A stretch of 64,000 nt of DNA from Flavobacterium sp. N502536 (lineage in GTDB: Bacteria > Bacteroidota > Bacteroidia > Flavobacteriales > Flavobacteriaceae), in the NCBI RefSeq assembly GCF_025947345.1, contig NZ_CP110011.1:744001-808000 (forward strand). Direction: 5' to 3'. The notes beneath the pieces are model-generated. The model had not been told where the DNA came from and ran no database searches. It worked only from the letters and a program-made list of their open reading frames with translations. A program made the translations under genes and the position numbers. This document shows, piece by piece, positions 9,446 through 17,580 of the stretch; within the stretch, counting starts at the first letter, position 1; each line of letters begins with the position of its first letter.

Positions 9446-9835
9446 ATGAGAATAGACAAATACCTCTGGTGCGTGCGATATTACAAGACCAGAAACATGG
9501 TTACGGAAGCCTGCAAAAAAAACCATATCACTGTAAATGGACAAGTTGCAAAGCCATCCAAAGAGGTTTTTCCTACTGACAGAATCACCTTTAGAAAAGA
9601 TCAGATTACACAAATTATAACCGTGCTCGACATTCCTGAAAACCGTGTTGGCGCAAAACTGGTTGACATTTATCGAAAAAACGAAACTCCTCCTGAAGCT
9701 TATGCGCATCTGGAATTGCTAAAACTATCCAAAGAACACTATCGCAAAAGCGGTACCGGGCGACCTACCAAAAAAGACCGTCGTGATATTGACGAATACG
9801 GCAATGAGATTTTTGACGAGGAAGAGGAAGTTTAA
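9446..9835 (+). CDS. S4-domain RNA-binding protein (Hsp15-like)
   Basis: A 129-residue cytoplasmic protein that begins directly with the S4 fold: MRIDKYLWCVRYYKTRNMVT, then HITVNGQVAKPSKEV. This is the layout of Hsp15, which binds stalled 50S subunits carrying peptidyl-tRNA and helps recycle them. The C-terminal third is basic and then strongly acidic (ends in DEEEEV). The start at 9446 is chosen over an in-frame start at 9401 because the S4 domain begins there and the promoter box overlaps the earlier one. Confidence 0.88.
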   Translation: MRIDKYLWCVRYYKTRNMVTEACKKNHITVNGQVAKPSKEVFPTDRITFRKDQITQIITVLDIPENRVGAKLVDIYRKNETPPEAYAHLELLKLSKEHYRKSGTGRPTKKDRRDIDEYGNEIFDEEEEV

Positions 9836-9968
9836 TTTTCAAATCCCAAAATCCAAATCCCAAAACTTAAATTCCAAATTCCAAAACTTACGTATGTAAA
9901 AATTTAAAACCTCAACACTATAATTTTAAAATTCCTTTCTGAACTTTGGATTTTGGGATTTGAAAATT
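9834..9968. repeat. 24-bp perfect inverted repeat between genes
   Basis: Positions 9834-9857 and 9945-9968 are exact reverse complements (24 bp), built from CCAAATCCCAAA-type words, with an 87-nt loop. It starts inside the S4 gene's stop codon region and ends 38 nt before the next gene. It could act as a terminator or RNA-stabilising hairpin; no T run follows. Confidence 0.8.
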
Positions 9969-10006
9969 GGATTTTAAATTAGTTATATTAGCAAAAAAAA
10001 TAAATC

Positions 10007-10507
10007 ATGAGCAAAAACATCATCTTAACCAATCAGGAAATCGAACACAAAATAAAACGTATCGCTTATCAGATATATGAAACTTTTGTTGATGAAGACG
10101 AAGTTGTAATTGCCGGAATCGCTTCAAACGGTTCTGTTTTTGCTCAAAAGCTTGCTTCGGCCTTAGCCAGTATTTCAACACTTAAAGTTTCTCTTTGCGA
10201 AGTTAAAGTTGACAAACAAAATCCGCAGTTGCCTATCACTACGTCATTAACCAAAGAAGAGTACGAGAACAAAGGCTTGGTACTGGTTGACGATGTCTTA
10301 AATTCGGGCACTACTTTAATATATGCTGTTCGTCATTTCTTAGACGTTCCGCTTAAAAAATTCAAAACAGCAGTGCTGGTAGACAGAAACCACAAAAAGT
10401 ATCCTGTAAAAGCTGATTTTAAAGGAATCTCTCTGTCCACTTCTTTACTAGAGCATGTGCAGGTCGTTTTTGATGAAAACGGCGACAACTATGCCTTCTT
10501 AAGCTAA
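10007..10507 (+). CDS. Phosphoribosyltransferase family protein
   Basis: A 166-residue type I phosphoribosyltransferase with the PRPP-binding motif LVLVDDVLNSGTTL (91-104). The N-terminal half resembles PyrR-type proteins, which act as uracil phosphoribosyltransferases or RNA-binding attenuators of pyrimidine genes, but no pyr operon or attenuator lies here and the base specificity cannot be read from the sequence. Its last 9 nt overlap the end of the convergent aroK gene. Confidence 0.88.
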   Translation: MSKNIILTNQEIEHKIKRIAYQIYETFVDEDEVVIAGIASNGSVFAQKLASALASISTLKVSLCEVKVDKQNPQLPITTSLTKEEYENKGLVLVDDVLNSGTTLIYAVRHFLDVPLKKFKTAVLVDRNHKKYPVKADFKGISLSTSLLEHVQVVFDENGDNYAFLS

Positions 10508-11017
10508 AATTGCTAAAATATCCTGAACCGTTTCTTCGACAGTCTTATCATCAACTGTAACTTTATATTGTGCCTGGTTGTAATAATAGCTTCTGTCGAA
10601 TAAATGTTTCGCGATAAACTCTTTCATTTCCTCTTCATTCATATCCGCAATTAACGGGCGTTTGCTTTTATTATGAATCAATCTTCCGTACAAAGTCTCT
10701 ATCGAAGCCTTTAAATATATAGAAACCACACCATCACCTTTTAGCAATTCATGGTTATTGGCATAACAAGGTGTCCCTCCGCCTAAACCTATAATACTAT
10801 TTTCGGAAGACTGGAGCAATTCTACAAACATTTCGTGTTCTAATTTTCTAAAATAAATCTCCCCATGCTGCTCGAAAATCTCATTTATGGATAAATTGAC
10901 TCTATTTTCGATACATTTGTCTAAATCCAGAAACGGAATATTTGTAATTTTTGACATATTTTGGGCAATCGTTGACTTCCCGCAACCCATATATCCTAAC
11001 AATACGATTTTTTTCAT
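10499..11017 (-). CDS. aroK: Shikimate kinase
   Basis: A 172-residue P-loop kinase that phosphorylates shikimate at the 3-hydroxyl in chorismate synthesis. It shows the Walker A motif GYMGCGKST (8-16), the shikimate-binding DLDKCIE block (about 32-38), the GLGGGTPC glycine-rich loop and the lid region around KRPLIAD. Length and order of motifs match AroK. It is convergent with the phosphoribosyltransferase gene and divergent from the tRNA-Lys cassette. Confidence 0.95.
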   Translation of the reverse strand: MKKIVLLGYMGCGKSTIAQNMSKITNIPFLDLDKCIENRVNLSINEIFEQHGEIYFRKLEHEMFVELLQSSENSIIGLGGGTPCYANNHELLKGDGVVSIYLKASIETLYGRLIHNKSKRPLIADMNEEEMKEFIAKHLFDRSYYYNQAQYKVTVDDKTVEETVQDILAILA

Positions 11018-11088
11018 TTTAATAATACCTTATAAACTAAGAGGTTGTAAATTTTGATTAAAAAAAGACAAATTTATAATAAATAAGC

Positions 11089-11120
11089 TTGGAAATAATA
11101 AAAAAAACTTCTTATATTTG
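11089..11120 (+). promoter_or_regulatory. Promoter of the first tRNA-Lys/Leu cassette
   Basis: TTG at 11089-11091 and TATATTTG at 11113-11120 match the -33 and -7 boxes of Bacteroidota with 21 nt between them. The tRNA begins 25 nt after the -7 box. The stretch CTTCTTATATTTGCACCCGC and its next bases recur before the second cassette. Confidence 0.75.
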
Positions 11121-11144
11121 CACCCGCGTTCAAGAAGCGAAAAT

Positions 11145-11217
11145 GACTCGATAGCTCAGTTGGTAGAGCACATCACTTTTAATGATGGGGTCCTGGGTTC
11201 GAGCCCCAGTCGGGTCA
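11145..11217 (+). tRNA. tRNA-Lys (anticodon TTT), copy 1
   Basis: A complete 73-nt cloverleaf: acceptor GACTCGA/TCGGGTC plus discriminator A, D stem GCTC/GAGC, anticodon stem CATCA/TGATG with loop CTTTTAA giving anticodon TTT, and T arm CTGGG-TTCGAGC-CCCAG. CCA is not encoded. Confidence 0.97.
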
Positions 11218-11255
11218 CAAACTGTGATTCACAATTTAAGTTTCTTGATAGCATT

Positions 11256-11328
11256 GACTCGATAGCTCAGTCGGTAGAGCACATCACTTTTAATGATGGG
11301 GTCCTGGGTTCGAGCCCCAGTCGGGTCA
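11256..11328 (+). tRNA. tRNA-Lys (anticodon TTT), copy 2
   Basis: Identical to copy 1 except for one D-loop base (AGTCGG instead of AGTTGG). It lies 38 nt downstream in the same transcript. Confidence 0.97.
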
Positions 11329-11330
11329 CA

Positions 11331-11362
11331 AAGGTCGAGTATTAATTTACTTGACCTTTTTT
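11331..11362 (+). terminator. Hairpin after the tRNA-Lys pair
   Basis: AAGGTCGAGT pairs with ACTTGACCTT (one G-T wobble) and is followed by T. tRNA-Leu follows within 8 nt, so read-through or processing must be considered. The same hairpin with compensating base changes follows the second cassette (13167-13201). Confidence 0.7.
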
Positions 11363-11369
11363 AATTTTC

Positions 11370-11452
11370 GGCCATGTGGAGAAACGGTAGACTCGCCATC
11401 TTGAGGGGGTGGTGCTCGCAAGGGCGTGAGGGTTCAAATCCCTCCATGGTCA
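11370..11452 (+). tRNA. tRNA-Leu (anticodon GAG)
   Basis: An 83-nt class II tRNA: acceptor GGCCATG/CATGGTC with discriminator A, anticodon stem CCATC/GGTGG with loop TTGAGGG (anticodon GAG), a long variable arm around TGCTCGCAAGGGCGT, and T arm with GGTTCAAATCC. CCA is not encoded. Confidence 0.95.
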
Positions 11453-11460
11453 CTTTAAAA

Positions 11461-11498
11461 AGCGCAAACCTGTACATACAAAGGTTTGCGCTTTTTTT
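11461..11498 (+). terminator. Terminator of the first tRNA cassette
   Basis: AGCGCAAACCT and AGGTTTGCGCT form a perfect 11-bp stem followed by seven T, immediately after tRNA-Leu. Confidence 0.92.
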
Positions 11499-11673
11499 AT
11501 TGCGGTATTTCCCGACTTCTGCCTGACAGTTTTAGTAAGTGAAACCTATATTTCACATGATCTGTTTTTCTTTTTTATCTAACCCTCAAAAACAACCACT
11601 ACACACTTACAACCAATTGTTTACCAAACAATAGCAAATATTACAATACGAATTTCCGCTGTTTGTTTAACTC

Positions 11674-11681
11674 TACTTTTG
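11674..11681 (+). promoter_or_regulatory. PAP2 gene promoter, -7 box
   Basis: TACTTTTG matches TAnnTTTG and lies 56 nt before the PAP2 start codon. Confidence 0.45.
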
Positions 11682-11737
11682 TTCAGAATTTACCAAAATT
11701 CACAGCATCTAACGGATTAAAAACAAACAATTAACAA

Positions 11738-12565
11738 ATGAAACCCCATAGTAATGACACTTATTCAGGAGTTAAACCTTTCTTATTCTTCCCTCCCCTG
11801 TTTATCTTAGCCGCACTTATTTTATTTCTGTACAACAAAGACGCTTTGTGTATTACTAAATACATACAGATTCAAAAAGACAGTTTCTTTTTTATCAATC
11901 ATCATTTGGGACAATATCCAAATCTAATATACAACCTGACCCAGTTTGGAGACTGTTTGGTTTTTTCTTCTTTCATAAGCATTTTAATTGTGTACACTCC
12001 TAAAATATGGGAATCTCTACTATCAACCCTAATAGTCACTTTGATATTCTCCTGCCTGCTTAAACACCTATTTGCCGTTCCAAGACCTGCAGCAGTATTT
12101 GACAATACCAGTTTTTTCATCACAGGAAAAGCAATTTGCGCCCACAATAGTTTACCATCTGGACATTCCATCACAATTTTTGCGACACTCACTATTTTAA
12201 TGTTTCCATTTGCACCCAAAGATTTGAAATGTAGAATTTTGTATTATTTCACCTTCATCATCTTAGGATCTGTTCTGGCTTTTACACGAATAGGAGTAGG
12301 CGCTCATTACCCGCTAGATGTGGTAATAGGTAGTATTATTGGATATATTTCAGGACTTCTTGGTATTTTTATCAGTAGAAGATATAACATTTGGACCTGG
12401 ATTAATAATAAAAAATACTACCCCATTCTTATTCTTATATTTGTGATTTGCAGCATTCTATTAATCTGCAGAATAATTAATACTAATTTGATTATCTTTT
12501 ACTTAGCCCTCATCAGTCTGGTCTTTTCATTATATAAACTTATTAGCCTTTATATTAAAAAATAA
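11738..12565 (+). CDS. PAP2-superfamily membrane phosphatase
   Basis: A 275-residue membrane protein with about seven hydrophobic segments and a complete PAP2 active site: K-x6-RP (Lys109, Arg116-Pro117), PSGH (140-143) and R-x5-H-x3-D (Arg184, His190, Asp194). Such enzymes dephosphorylate undecaprenyl diphosphate, phosphatidylglycerol phosphate or lipid A on the periplasmic face; the substrate here is not determined. It stands alone between the two tRNA-Lys cassettes. Confidence 0.88.
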   Translation: MKPHSNDTYSGVKPFLFFPPLFILAALILFLYNKDALCITKYIQIQKDSFFFINHHLGQYPNLIYNLTQFGDCLVFSSFISILIVYTPKIWESLLSTLIVTLIFSCLLKHLFAVPRPAAVFDNTSFFITGKAICAHNSLPSGHSITIFATLTILMFPFAPKDLKCRILYYFTFIILGSVLAFTRIGVGAHYPLDVVIGSIIGYISGLLGIFISRRYNIWTWINNKKYYPILILIFVICSILLICRIINTNLIIFYLALISLVFSLYKLISLYIKK

Positions 12566-12945
12566 TCTAAGGATATCACATTTTGTTTTACTAATGAGTG
12601 TCTGACTTTCTGTTCTTTCATTTACCATTTTACGACTATGTCTTTAACAATATCGACTATAAAAGCTCTAATGGCATCGTATTGATTATATGCTAAATTG
12701 TTCGAAAACGAACTGACGATAATCGCTCTATTCAAATGAAATCTAAGCCGGGGAACTCAAATACCATCCAAAATCTACAAATTTTCTACAAAACCATTCC
12801 AATTCTATACCGTCAAGATCACAAAAAAAGTTAGCCCCGTCAATACACTTCCTCTTTTTTCCCAGCTTACACCCTACGTTTCAACATGTTACTTCTTTAT
12901 TAAATTTAAGTTAAGAGAAGCTATGAAATATCAAAAATAACTTCT
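12566..12945. other. 380-nt gap without recognisable gene
   Basis: Between the PAP2 gene and the promoter of the second tRNA-Lys cassette no ORF with family resemblance, RNA gene or clear repeat was seen. Its composition is like the rest of the intergenic DNA. Confidence 0.5.
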
Positions 12946-12953
12946 TATATTTG
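12946..12953 (+). promoter_or_regulatory. Promoter of the second tRNA-Lys cassette, -7 box
   Basis: TATATTTG, 25 nt before the first tRNA, exactly as in the first cassette. About 28 nt around the box (from ACTTCTTATA to GTTCAAG) are identical in both cassettes; upstream of that the similarity ends. Confidence 0.75.
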
Positions 12954-12977
12954 CACCCGCGTTCAAGGAAAGAACAT

Positions 12978-13050
12978 GACTCGATAGCTCAGTTGGTAGA
13001 GCACATCACTTTTAATGATGGGGTCCTGGGTTCGAGCCCCAGTCGGGTCA
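12978..13050 (+). tRNA. tRNA-Lys (anticodon TTT), copy 3
   Basis: The 73 nt are identical to copy 1, with anticodon TTT in loop CTTTTAA and no encoded CCA. Confidence 0.97.
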
Positions 13051-13091
13051 CAAAAATTGTGATTTAACAAAATACTTTCCTTGATAGCATT

Positions 13092-13164
13092 GACTCGATA
13101 GCTCAGTTGGTAGAGCACATCACTTTTAATGATGGGGTCCTGGGTTCGAGCCCCAGTCGGGTCA
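13092..13164 (+). tRNA. tRNA-Lys (anticodon TTT), copy 4
   Basis: Identical to copies 1 and 3. The spacer before it ends in CTTGATAGCATT as in the first cassette, showing the whole pair was duplicated. Confidence 0.97.
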
Positions 13165-13166
13165 CA

Positions 13167-13201
13167 AAAGGTCAGGTATTCATTTACCTGACCTTTTTTT
13201 T
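13167..13201 (+). terminator. Terminator of the second tRNA-Lys cassette
   Basis: AAAGGTCAGGTA and TACCTGACCTTT form a perfect 12-bp stem followed by T. Compared with 11331-11362 both arms changed together, so pairing has been conserved. Confidence 0.9.
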
Positions 13202-13276
13202 ATTTTCTTTGTTGTCGAGAAACGATAAAACTTCCGCCTAAACAATAAGCTCAATCATTTTCCGTTCGACAATCTA

Positions 13277-14221
13277 ATGAAATCCTACTTTTCGCTACTG
13301 CTTACTTTTGTTCTCCCGTATTTTTGCATTGCGCAAACCGACACCACCTACATCAAACCTTTTGAAAACAAAGCTTCCGTAAGGACTTATTTGTCGATGA
13401 AATTCATTTCGCTGCAACAGGAAACCAATGGAGACATTAAAAAATTCATGCCCAATACACCGATGAACCTGGGTCTTGGTATCTCTATAAAAAACACCAT
13501 AATCGATTTTAGTTACGGACAAGGCCTGAGTTTCATGAAAGACAAGGAAAAAGGAAGAACCAAAGCACTCGATTTTCAGATTCACAATTACGGACGAAAG
13601 TTCATCATTGATCTTTTCGTTCAAAAATATCGTGGTTTCTATATCGCCGACGATGCCGGCAAAAACGTACAATTATATCCTGATTTAAAAATCCAGCAAT
13701 ATGGAGCCTTTGGACAGTATGTTTTTAATAACAAAAAATTCTCGTACAAAGCTGCTTTTATGCAAAACGAAAAACAATTAAAATCAGCCGGAAGTTTCCT
13801 GCTTGGAGGAGGCGTTTATTTTTCGAAAATAAACTCTGATAGTTCTTTTGTATACAAATCTAAAAATGCATTGCGCAACTTTCAATTTGGCGTTAGTGGA
13901 GGTTATGCTTATACCTGGGCGATCAGCAAAAGATGGTATACGAGCGGATCGGCAACAATAGGCGTTAATGTTGGTACCGAAAGAATAAACGATTTTGGCA
14001 AACAAAGAATAGAAGTGTATCCCACCTTTTTCCCGAGAGTAGCCTTTGGATACAACAAGGAAAAATGGTCACTTGGCTTATCGTATATCAACAATGTCAT
14101 ATTCTCTTCTTTCTCAGACGACAACAAAAGCAACATTGGTTTGTCTTCGGGCAATTTCCAGATTGGTGCCATCTGGAGGTTAAACACCAACCCTTTTTCA
14201 AAAAGAGAGAAGTCAGAATAA
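13277..14221 (+). CDS. DUF4421-family exported protein
   Basis: A 314-residue protein with a signal peptide (residues 1-20, ending CIAQ) and a C-terminal body rich in alternating hydrophobic and aromatic strands, fitting an outer-membrane beta-barrel. The central part (RTYLSMKFISLQQ, then LGLGISIKNTIIDFSYGQG) matches the DUF4421 family of Bacteroidota, whose function is unknown. It ends 78 nt from the convergent serine hydrolase gene. Confidence 0.8.
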   Translation: MKSYFSLLLTFVLPYFCIAQTDTTYIKPFENKASVRTYLSMKFISLQQETNGDIKKFMPNTPMNLGLGISIKNTIIDFSYGQGLSFMKDKEKGRTKALDFQIHNYGRKFIIDLFVQKYRGFYIADDAGKNVQLYPDLKIQQYGAFGQYVFNNKKFSYKAAFMQNEKQLKSAGSFLLGGGVYFSKINSDSSFVYKSKNALRNFQFGVSGGYAYTWAISKRWYTSGSATIGVNVGTERINDFGKQRIEVYPTFFPRVAFGYNKEKWSLGLSYINNVIFSSFSDDNKSNIGLSSGNFQIGAIWRLNTNPFSKREKSE

Positions 14222-14299
14222 AACAACCAGCATTCTTCTCCTGAAGATAAAAAACGAGCTCCAGCCCGAAGCTGCAATTTTTCCAAAAAGCCCCAACAT

Positions 14300-15622
14300 C
14301 TACTTGCGATTTATCAAAAATTCCGCTACAGCCTCATAAGCCGGTAAAGAATATGGATCATTTGCAGCGTTACCCGCAACTGGGTTAGACGCAAAACGCA
14401 CAATGACCATATCAGCTTTCGGATCGATGTAAATAACTTGTCCATGTACGCCACGTGCACAAAACGCTCCATGCGCATTATGAGTAATCCACCACATATT
14501 TCTATAACTCCATCCTTTTAAGAGAGAATATCCGGCCTTGGCAAACGCTTGTTTGTTACCCCCTTTTTTAATGTCGTCGATTGCCGCTTTAGAAATAATC
14601 TGCTGCTCACCCACTTTTCCATTGTTTAAAATGAGCTGACCAAAACGTGCCATATCTCTCAAACCAAGATTAAAACCACCTCCTGCAAAAGGCGTTCCAA
14701 TCGCATCTACAGAAAAATATCCATCTTGCTCCACTCCTATTTTTCTCCATACTTTTTCAGACAGAACCTCAGCCACCGTTTTCCCGGTAACTCTGGCAAT
14801 TATCCACCCCAAAACATCCGAATTAACGGTTTTATATCCAAAACTATCTCCGTGAAATCCTTTTTTCTTAACGGTTGGCAAATATTCATAATAGGTTTTG
14901 GCCCCAGTATAATCCTTAGGTTTTGGTAATGGATTTCCGGCTGCCGAAAACTTCCATATTTCGGCATCAGGATCTGCGTAGTCCTCGCTAAACTGTAGCG
15001 CATTAGTCATATCCATCACCTCTCTCACAGAAGCATCACCAAAGGCAGACTCTTTAAGTTCAGGAATATAATAGGAAACGGTTTTTGTTGTGTCGATCAA
15101 ACCTTCTTTTGCCAATAGAATACCAAGTGTACCGGTAAACGATTTTGTAACCGACATGGCCGCATGCTGACCGTCTGCTGCTAAAGCTCCAAAGTACTTT
15201 TCGTATACAATTTTCCCGTGATGCATCACAATCACACCATCGGCATAGACTTTTTGCAAAGACTCTTCCCAAGTCATCGTTTTTGTTTCGCCCAAAGGAA
15301 CAAACTTAATTTTATCAATATCTTTATTGCTGTTTTCTGCTAATGGTATTGCTGTACCCAATCCACGCGAAACATTTACGGTTGGCATAAACTGACGCAT
15401 ATGAGCCACACTCCATCGAAGAGCCGGAAACTGAAAAAAGCTTCCGTCCTCAAATCGCGGAATCTTATTATCCGGTGGCGGAAAACCTTTCATCCATCCC
15501 ATCTTTACCGGATCACTCTGTGCCGCATCCGGATACTTTGTTTTTTCCTGAGCAGCGGCGCCGTTGCTCCACAAAACCATCAAACTAAATACTAATGGAG
15601 ACAAAAAAAAGACTTGTTTCAT
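14300..15622 (-). CDS. Serine hydrolase of the beta-lactamase (class C-like) family
   Basis: A 440-residue exported protein (signal peptide about 1-24, AAAQ). It has the penicillin-binding fold catalytic SxxK as SVTK (157-160) followed by the Y-x-N-like block YKTVNSDVLGW. A C-terminal HGAFCARG region sits where the KTG-type motif is expected but is divergent. Relatives include esterases, D-amino-acid peptidases and the 6-aminohexanoate-dimer hydrolase type; resistance to beta-lactams cannot be assumed. Monocistronic and convergent with the DUF4421 gene. Confidence 0.85.
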   Translation of the reverse strand: MKQVFFLSPLVFSLMVLWSNGAAAQEKTKYPDAAQSDPVKMGWMKGFPPPDNKIPRFEDGSFFQFPALRWSVAHMRQFMPTVNVSRGLGTAIPLAENSNKDIDKIKFVPLGETKTMTWEESLQKVYADGVIVMHHGKIVYEKYFGALAADGQHAAMSVTKSFTGTLGILLAKEGLIDTTKTVSYYIPELKESAFGDASVREVMDMTNALQFSEDYADPDAEIWKFSAAGNPLPKPKDYTGAKTYYEYLPTVKKKGFHGDSFGYKTVNSDVLGWIIARVTGKTVAEVLSEKVWRKIGVEQDGYFSVDAIGTPFAGGGFNLGLRDMARFGQLILNNGKVGEQQIISKAAIDDIKKGGNKQAFAKAGYSLLKGWSYRNMWWITHNAHGAFCARGVHGQVIYIDPKADMVIVRFASNPVAGNAANDPYSLPAYEAVAEFLINRK

Positions 15623-15908
15623 ATTATCATACTTTAATTAAAGAGTCGTAAAAAATCAAACAGAAGAAACATTATGTCCATCATTTCAGTTCGCAATAGA
15701 AAAACATAACGATTTACGCTAAGTTAAGAACTTAATTTCAAACAGCTTATGAATCACATCAAATAAGCAACATTGGTGAGTGTTTAAAACCTGTTGATTT
15801 TGCAAAAAAATAATGAATATTTCATAAAAGAACTTCTCCTACAAAACAAAAACTTTACTACATTCGTTTCCGAATTATTAACCTACTAACCTAATCCCAA
15901 ATTGGTTT

Positions 15909-16409
15909 ATGAAAAAATTTTTATTACTATCATTTCTTATGATCACTTGTGCTACCTGGGCACAATCAGCAACCGGCTATTTTGACAAGGCCATAAAAAA
16001 AGCCGAAGCAGGCAACACTAAAGGAGCAATTTCCGATTACACAAAAGCCATCAGCATGAATTCAAAATTTGTAGAGGCTTACCAAAATCGCGGTGTTGCA
16101 AAACTAAAACTCAACGACCTCAAGGGTGCCCTTGCTGATTTTAGCAAAACCATCGATCTTGACAGCATGAATGCCGATGCTTTTACCGGAAGAGCCAACG
16201 TGAACTACAAGTTAATGAATTTCAAAGAGGCTGTTGCAGACTGTACTTCCTCTCTGGGTTTGAACCCAAAAGATTATATCGCTTACAACCTGAGAGCTTT
16301 GGCTTACAACAAAATGGGCGACCAAAAAAATGCCTGCAAAGACTTCACAAAAGCAATTGAATTAGGCAGCCAGAGTGCTATCAAAAACAAAGCAACTTTT
16401 TGCAAATAG
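15909..16409 (+). CDS. Exported tetratricopeptide-repeat protein
   Basis: A 166-residue protein with a signal peptide (residues 1-18, TWAQ) and four TPR units in a row: about 20-53 (AISDYTKAISMNSKFVEAYQ), 54-87, 88-121 and 122-155. It is likely a periplasmic protein-binding scaffold. No enzymatic domain is present and no partner is indicated by its neighbours. A terminator follows. Confidence 0.85.
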   Translation: MKKFLLLSFLMITCATWAQSATGYFDKAIKKAEAGNTKGAISDYTKAISMNSKFVEAYQNRGVAKLKLNDLKGALADFSKTIDLDSMNADAFTGRANVNYKLMNFKEAVADCTSSLGLNPKDYIAYNLRALAYNKMGDQKNACKDFTKAIELGSQSAIKNKATFCK

Positions 16410-16436
16410 AGCATCCTTTCCAAACAATAAACACCA

Positions 16437-16478
16437 AAGCAATCTGTAGAATCTAATTTACAGGTTGCTTTTTCTTTA
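16437..16478 (+). terminator. Terminator after the TPR gene
   Basis: AAGCAATCTGTA pairs with TACAGGTTGCTT (one wobble) and is followed by a T run, about 30 nt after the stop codon. Confidence 0.8.
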
Positions 16479-16508
16479 CAGCCCATTTTCTGGTCTGAAA
16501 GATATTTT

Positions 16509-16516
16509 TACTTTTG
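16509..16516 (+). promoter_or_regulatory. Kir channel promoter, -7 box
   Basis: TACTTTTG matches TAnnTTTG and lies 20 nt before the Kir channel ATG. Confidence 0.5.
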
Positions 16517-16535
16517 TTACCTAAACCAAAAAGCA

Positions 16536-17498
16536 ATGGCGCTTCTCAAAAAAATAAACCAAAAAGCTCAAGCCGATATCAATTCCGGTTTCGGACCAAA
16601 TGCAAACAGCTACGGAAATCGTTTTGTAAACAAAAACGGAACTCCTAATGTCGAAAAAAGAGGAATGCACCTGCTGCGCCGCATTAGCTGGTACCACACC
16701 ATGATCGACATGCCAAACTGGAAATTCATGCTTATTTTGTTTTCTTTTTACATTGGCATCAATTTTATTTTTGCAATTGCCTATTATGCCATCGGAATTC
16801 AGCATCTTGACGGGATCAAACAATCGGAAAGTGTACTGACGCAGTTTGGACAGGCTTACTTTTTTAGCGCGCAGACTTTTACTACTGTGGGTTACGGACA
16901 CATTAGTCCCACCGGTTTTTTGACAAGCGCCCTTTCGGCTGCCGAAGCTCTGATTGGATTATTAAGTTTCGCCATAGCCACAGGTTTGTTCTTTGGAAGA
17001 TTTAGCAAGCCGACTGCTTTTTTAAAATTTGCCGACCACGCCTTAATTTCGCCTTACCGGGATAAAAGAGGTCTGATGGTACGTCTTGTTCCTTTTAAAA
17101 ATACCAATTTTACAGATGCAACAGCCAAAATGACACTGGGATTAAGTATGGAAGAAAACGGTGTGAAAACCAATAAATTCTACAGCTTAGATCTGGAACT
17201 GGAACGAATAAATGCCCTTTCGTTAAGCTGGACGCTGGTGCATCCCATAACAGAAAATAGTCCTTTGTACAATTTTACTCAGGAAGATTTTAAAAAAGTA
17301 CACGGTGAAATATTAGTTTTCATTACCACTTTTGACGATATGTACAGCAATACCGTTGCAGCACGAACGTCCTATACTTTTGACGAAGTGATTTACGGAG
17401 CCAAATTTGAAACGATGTACAACAGAAGTAAAGATGGCTCTAAAACGATCCTTCATTTAGACAAATTAAACGATTACCAATCGGTAAGCCTCTCATAA
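16536..17498 (+). CDS. Inward-rectifier (KirBac-type) potassium channel
   Basis: A 320-residue KirBac homologue: amphipathic slide helix around 50-60, outer helix about 64-88, selectivity filter TTVGYGH (116-122), inner helix about 131-155, then a C-terminal cytoplasmic immunoglobulin-like domain (about 170-310) that gates the pore. The filter is canonical, so K+ selectivity is likely. It lies 71 nt before the CarH-type regulator but has its own promoter box; no link to light response is implied. Confidence 0.93.
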   Translation: MALLKKINQKAQADINSGFGPNANSYGNRFVNKNGTPNVEKRGMHLLRRISWYHTMIDMPNWKFMLILFSFYIGINFIFAIAYYAIGIQHLDGIKQSESVLTQFGQAYFFSAQTFTTVGYGHISPTGFLTSALSAAEALIGLLSFAIATGLFFGRFSKPTAFLKFADHALISPYRDKRGLMVRLVPFKNTNFTDATAKMTLGLSMEENGVKTNKFYSLDLELERINALSLSWTLVHPITENSPLYNFTQEDFKKVHGEILVFITTFDDMYSNTVAARTSYTFDEVIYGAKFETMYNRSKDGSKTILHLDKLNDYQSVSLS

Positions 17499-17543
17499 TC
17501 TATGATTTTACTCAAGTTATAAAGGTAATTTGAGATTTTATTC

Positions 17544-17551
17544 TATTTTTG
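17544..17551 (+). promoter_or_regulatory. Promoter of the CarH-type regulator, -7 box
   Basis: TATTTTTG matches TAnnTTTG, 18 nt before the ATG. It overlaps the left arm of the palindrome at 17549-17580. Confidence 0.55.
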
Positions 17552-17580
17552 TTTACTAAATAGCCAATAATGATAAACAA
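17549..17580 (+). promoter_or_regulatory. Candidate CarH operator 1 (own gene)
   Basis: TTGTTTA (17549-17555) and TAAACAA (17574-17580) form an interrupted palindrome with an 18-nt spacer. The left arm overlaps the -7 box and the right arm falls in codons 2-4 of the regulator, a position suited to autorepression. Exactly the same arms and spacer occur before crtI. Confidence 0.6.

Noticed and set aside
11118..11345. Short reading frame across the tRNA-Lys pair
   Set aside because: It translates tRNA sequence; both tRNAs have full cloverleaf structure.
12566..12945. Possible mobile-element remnant between PAP2 and second tRNA cassette
   Set aside because: No integrase or transposase fragment, inverted repeats or att-like duplication of a tRNA 3' end was seen in the gap.
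13784..14286. Minus-strand frames under the DUF4421 gene
   Set aside because: They are antisense to an exported protein with clear signal peptide and strands; no own family match.
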